Source: Trichoplusia ni (Eukaryota; Arthropoda; Insecta; Lepidoptera; Noctuidae). Taken from it: a DNA stretch of 64,000 bases. The stretch covers positions 372,001 to 436,000 of the forward strand of contig NC_039478.1 of the NCBI RefSeq assembly GCF_003590095.1, in the 5' to 3' direction. Position 1 is the first letter of the stretch, and every line of letters starts with the position of its first letter. The notes under the pieces were generated by a model. That model was given only the letters and a program-made list of their open reading frames with translations. It was not told where the DNA came from and did not search any database. The translations under genes and the position numbers were made by a program. Shown here one piece after another: positions 63,595-64,000 of the stretch.

Positions 63595-63871
63595 AGTTTT
63601 ATTGCATATAAATCAACATGATTTCCGATAGCAGATTCAACACTTTCTGGACTTTTTCTTTTTTCACTTTTACTAAAAGATTTACTAACTTCTCATAGTC
63701 TCCTGAAGTTCTTAAGGTTTTAATGAGGCTTTCTTTTGTTTTCGAATCAAATCCGTGACACACTTTCGTCCAAAGCGTCTTTAAGATCATTCCGTCTAAT
63801 GTCTTTTTGTCATATACTTCAGCATTGACCTATAAAACAAAAAAATAAAATATAACAAAAATTAAGATCAT
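63595..63871 (-). CDS. 3' part of a small, probably secreted protein gene (in-frame TAG or splice site)
   Basis: On the minus strand the frame from 63829 encodes VNAEVYDKKTLDGMILKTLW and continues as lysine-rich amphipathic helices to a TAA at 63601-63599 (75 codons plus stop), with AATAAA overlapping the stop at 63603-63598. Immediately upstream, in the same frame, an ATG at 63871 begins MILIFVIFYFFVL, a signal-peptide core, then TAG at 63832-63830, then VNA|EV, a good signal-peptidase site. Two readings fit: (1) an intact secreted protein of about 90 residues broken by a nonsense codon; (2) the T-rich tract ending 'ttgttttatag' is a 3' splice site and the true first exon lies outside the window. 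Codon use and helical composition support real coding in the 75-codon part. The family is not recognised; it has one cysteine, unlike chemosensory proteins. Confidence 0.5.
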
Positions 63872-64000
63872 TTTAGCAACATAAAATGTTAATGCTCTTT
63901 CCCAGGACCAGTCATTGTTCATAGCTAGACGTTATTTCAGATTATTCTGCGAGCCGTTTTACTTGTTTATTTAACTAAGCAATTTATTACGTTGAGCTTG
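63872..64000. other. Upstream flank of the minus-strand gene
   Basis: No open frame compatible with an upstream exon was found in the last 129 bp; stops occur in all three minus-strand frames. Confidence 0.4.

Noticed and set aside
1..64000. CRISPR arrays, operons, ribosome binding sites, rRNA genes
   Set aside because: None seen; the sequence is eukaryotic and the short direct repeats are transposon or microsatellite derived.

Overview
This is an AT-rich animal nuclear sequence, almost certainly from a moth or butterfly. Evidence: tRNA-derived SINEs carry a body ending typical of Lepidoptera; several interspersed repeat families common in Lepidoptera are present (the 'actagctgttgcccgc' family, the 'ttagggttccgt...cttggccggtttt' family, an RTE-like 3' end with a TCTG run); and a 363-bp repeat familiar to me from noctuid-type moths sits between target-site duplications. 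There are no bacterial features. Most of the 64 kb is intron or intergenic DNA. At this base composition I estimate several chance open frames above 100 codons, so ORF length alone was not accepted as evidence.

Layout. 1-15 kb: non-coding, with a SINE at 1.08 kb, a repeat copy at 5.5 kb, a possible minus-strand TATA promoter at 5.14 kb and repeat fragments at 8.0 and 10.2 kb. 15.78 kb: a possible 67-nt internal exon. 20.4-20.95 kb: the clearest gene start, a CpG-rich promoter/leader followed by a signal-peptide exon ending at a consensus donor. I infer the first exon of an ionotropic glutamate receptor-like protein on the plus strand. 22.0-23.4 kb: inside what would be its first intron, coding-like minus-strand sequence encodes two hydrophobic segments, with a change of frame in the middle. 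23.4-40 kb: mostly non-coding. 40-44 kb: an orphan reading frame and two plausible terminal exons on the plus strand.

45.57-47.63 kb holds the most unusual structure. It is a foldback element with inverted arms of about 550-590 bp, a third subterminal copy, about ten copies of a GCCAGACA word, a duplicated gene start, and a 109-residue ORF with a Cys/His metal-binding-like pattern. 48-49.6 kb: two further repeats. 50-63 kb: non-coding apart from a perfect RFX-type X-box at 54.6 kb, a weak exon candidate at 59.97 kb and a TATA-like site at 60.86 kb. 63.6-63.87 kb: on the minus strand, the end of a small, probably secreted protein gene, in which an in-frame TAG interrupts the apparent signal peptide or is a splice acceptor.

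The genes do not form an operon or a visible pathway. The plus-strand gene starting at 20.84 kb would contain the rest of the window, or part of it, as a long first intron. All single-exon calls lack homology searches and transcript data and are graded accordingly.
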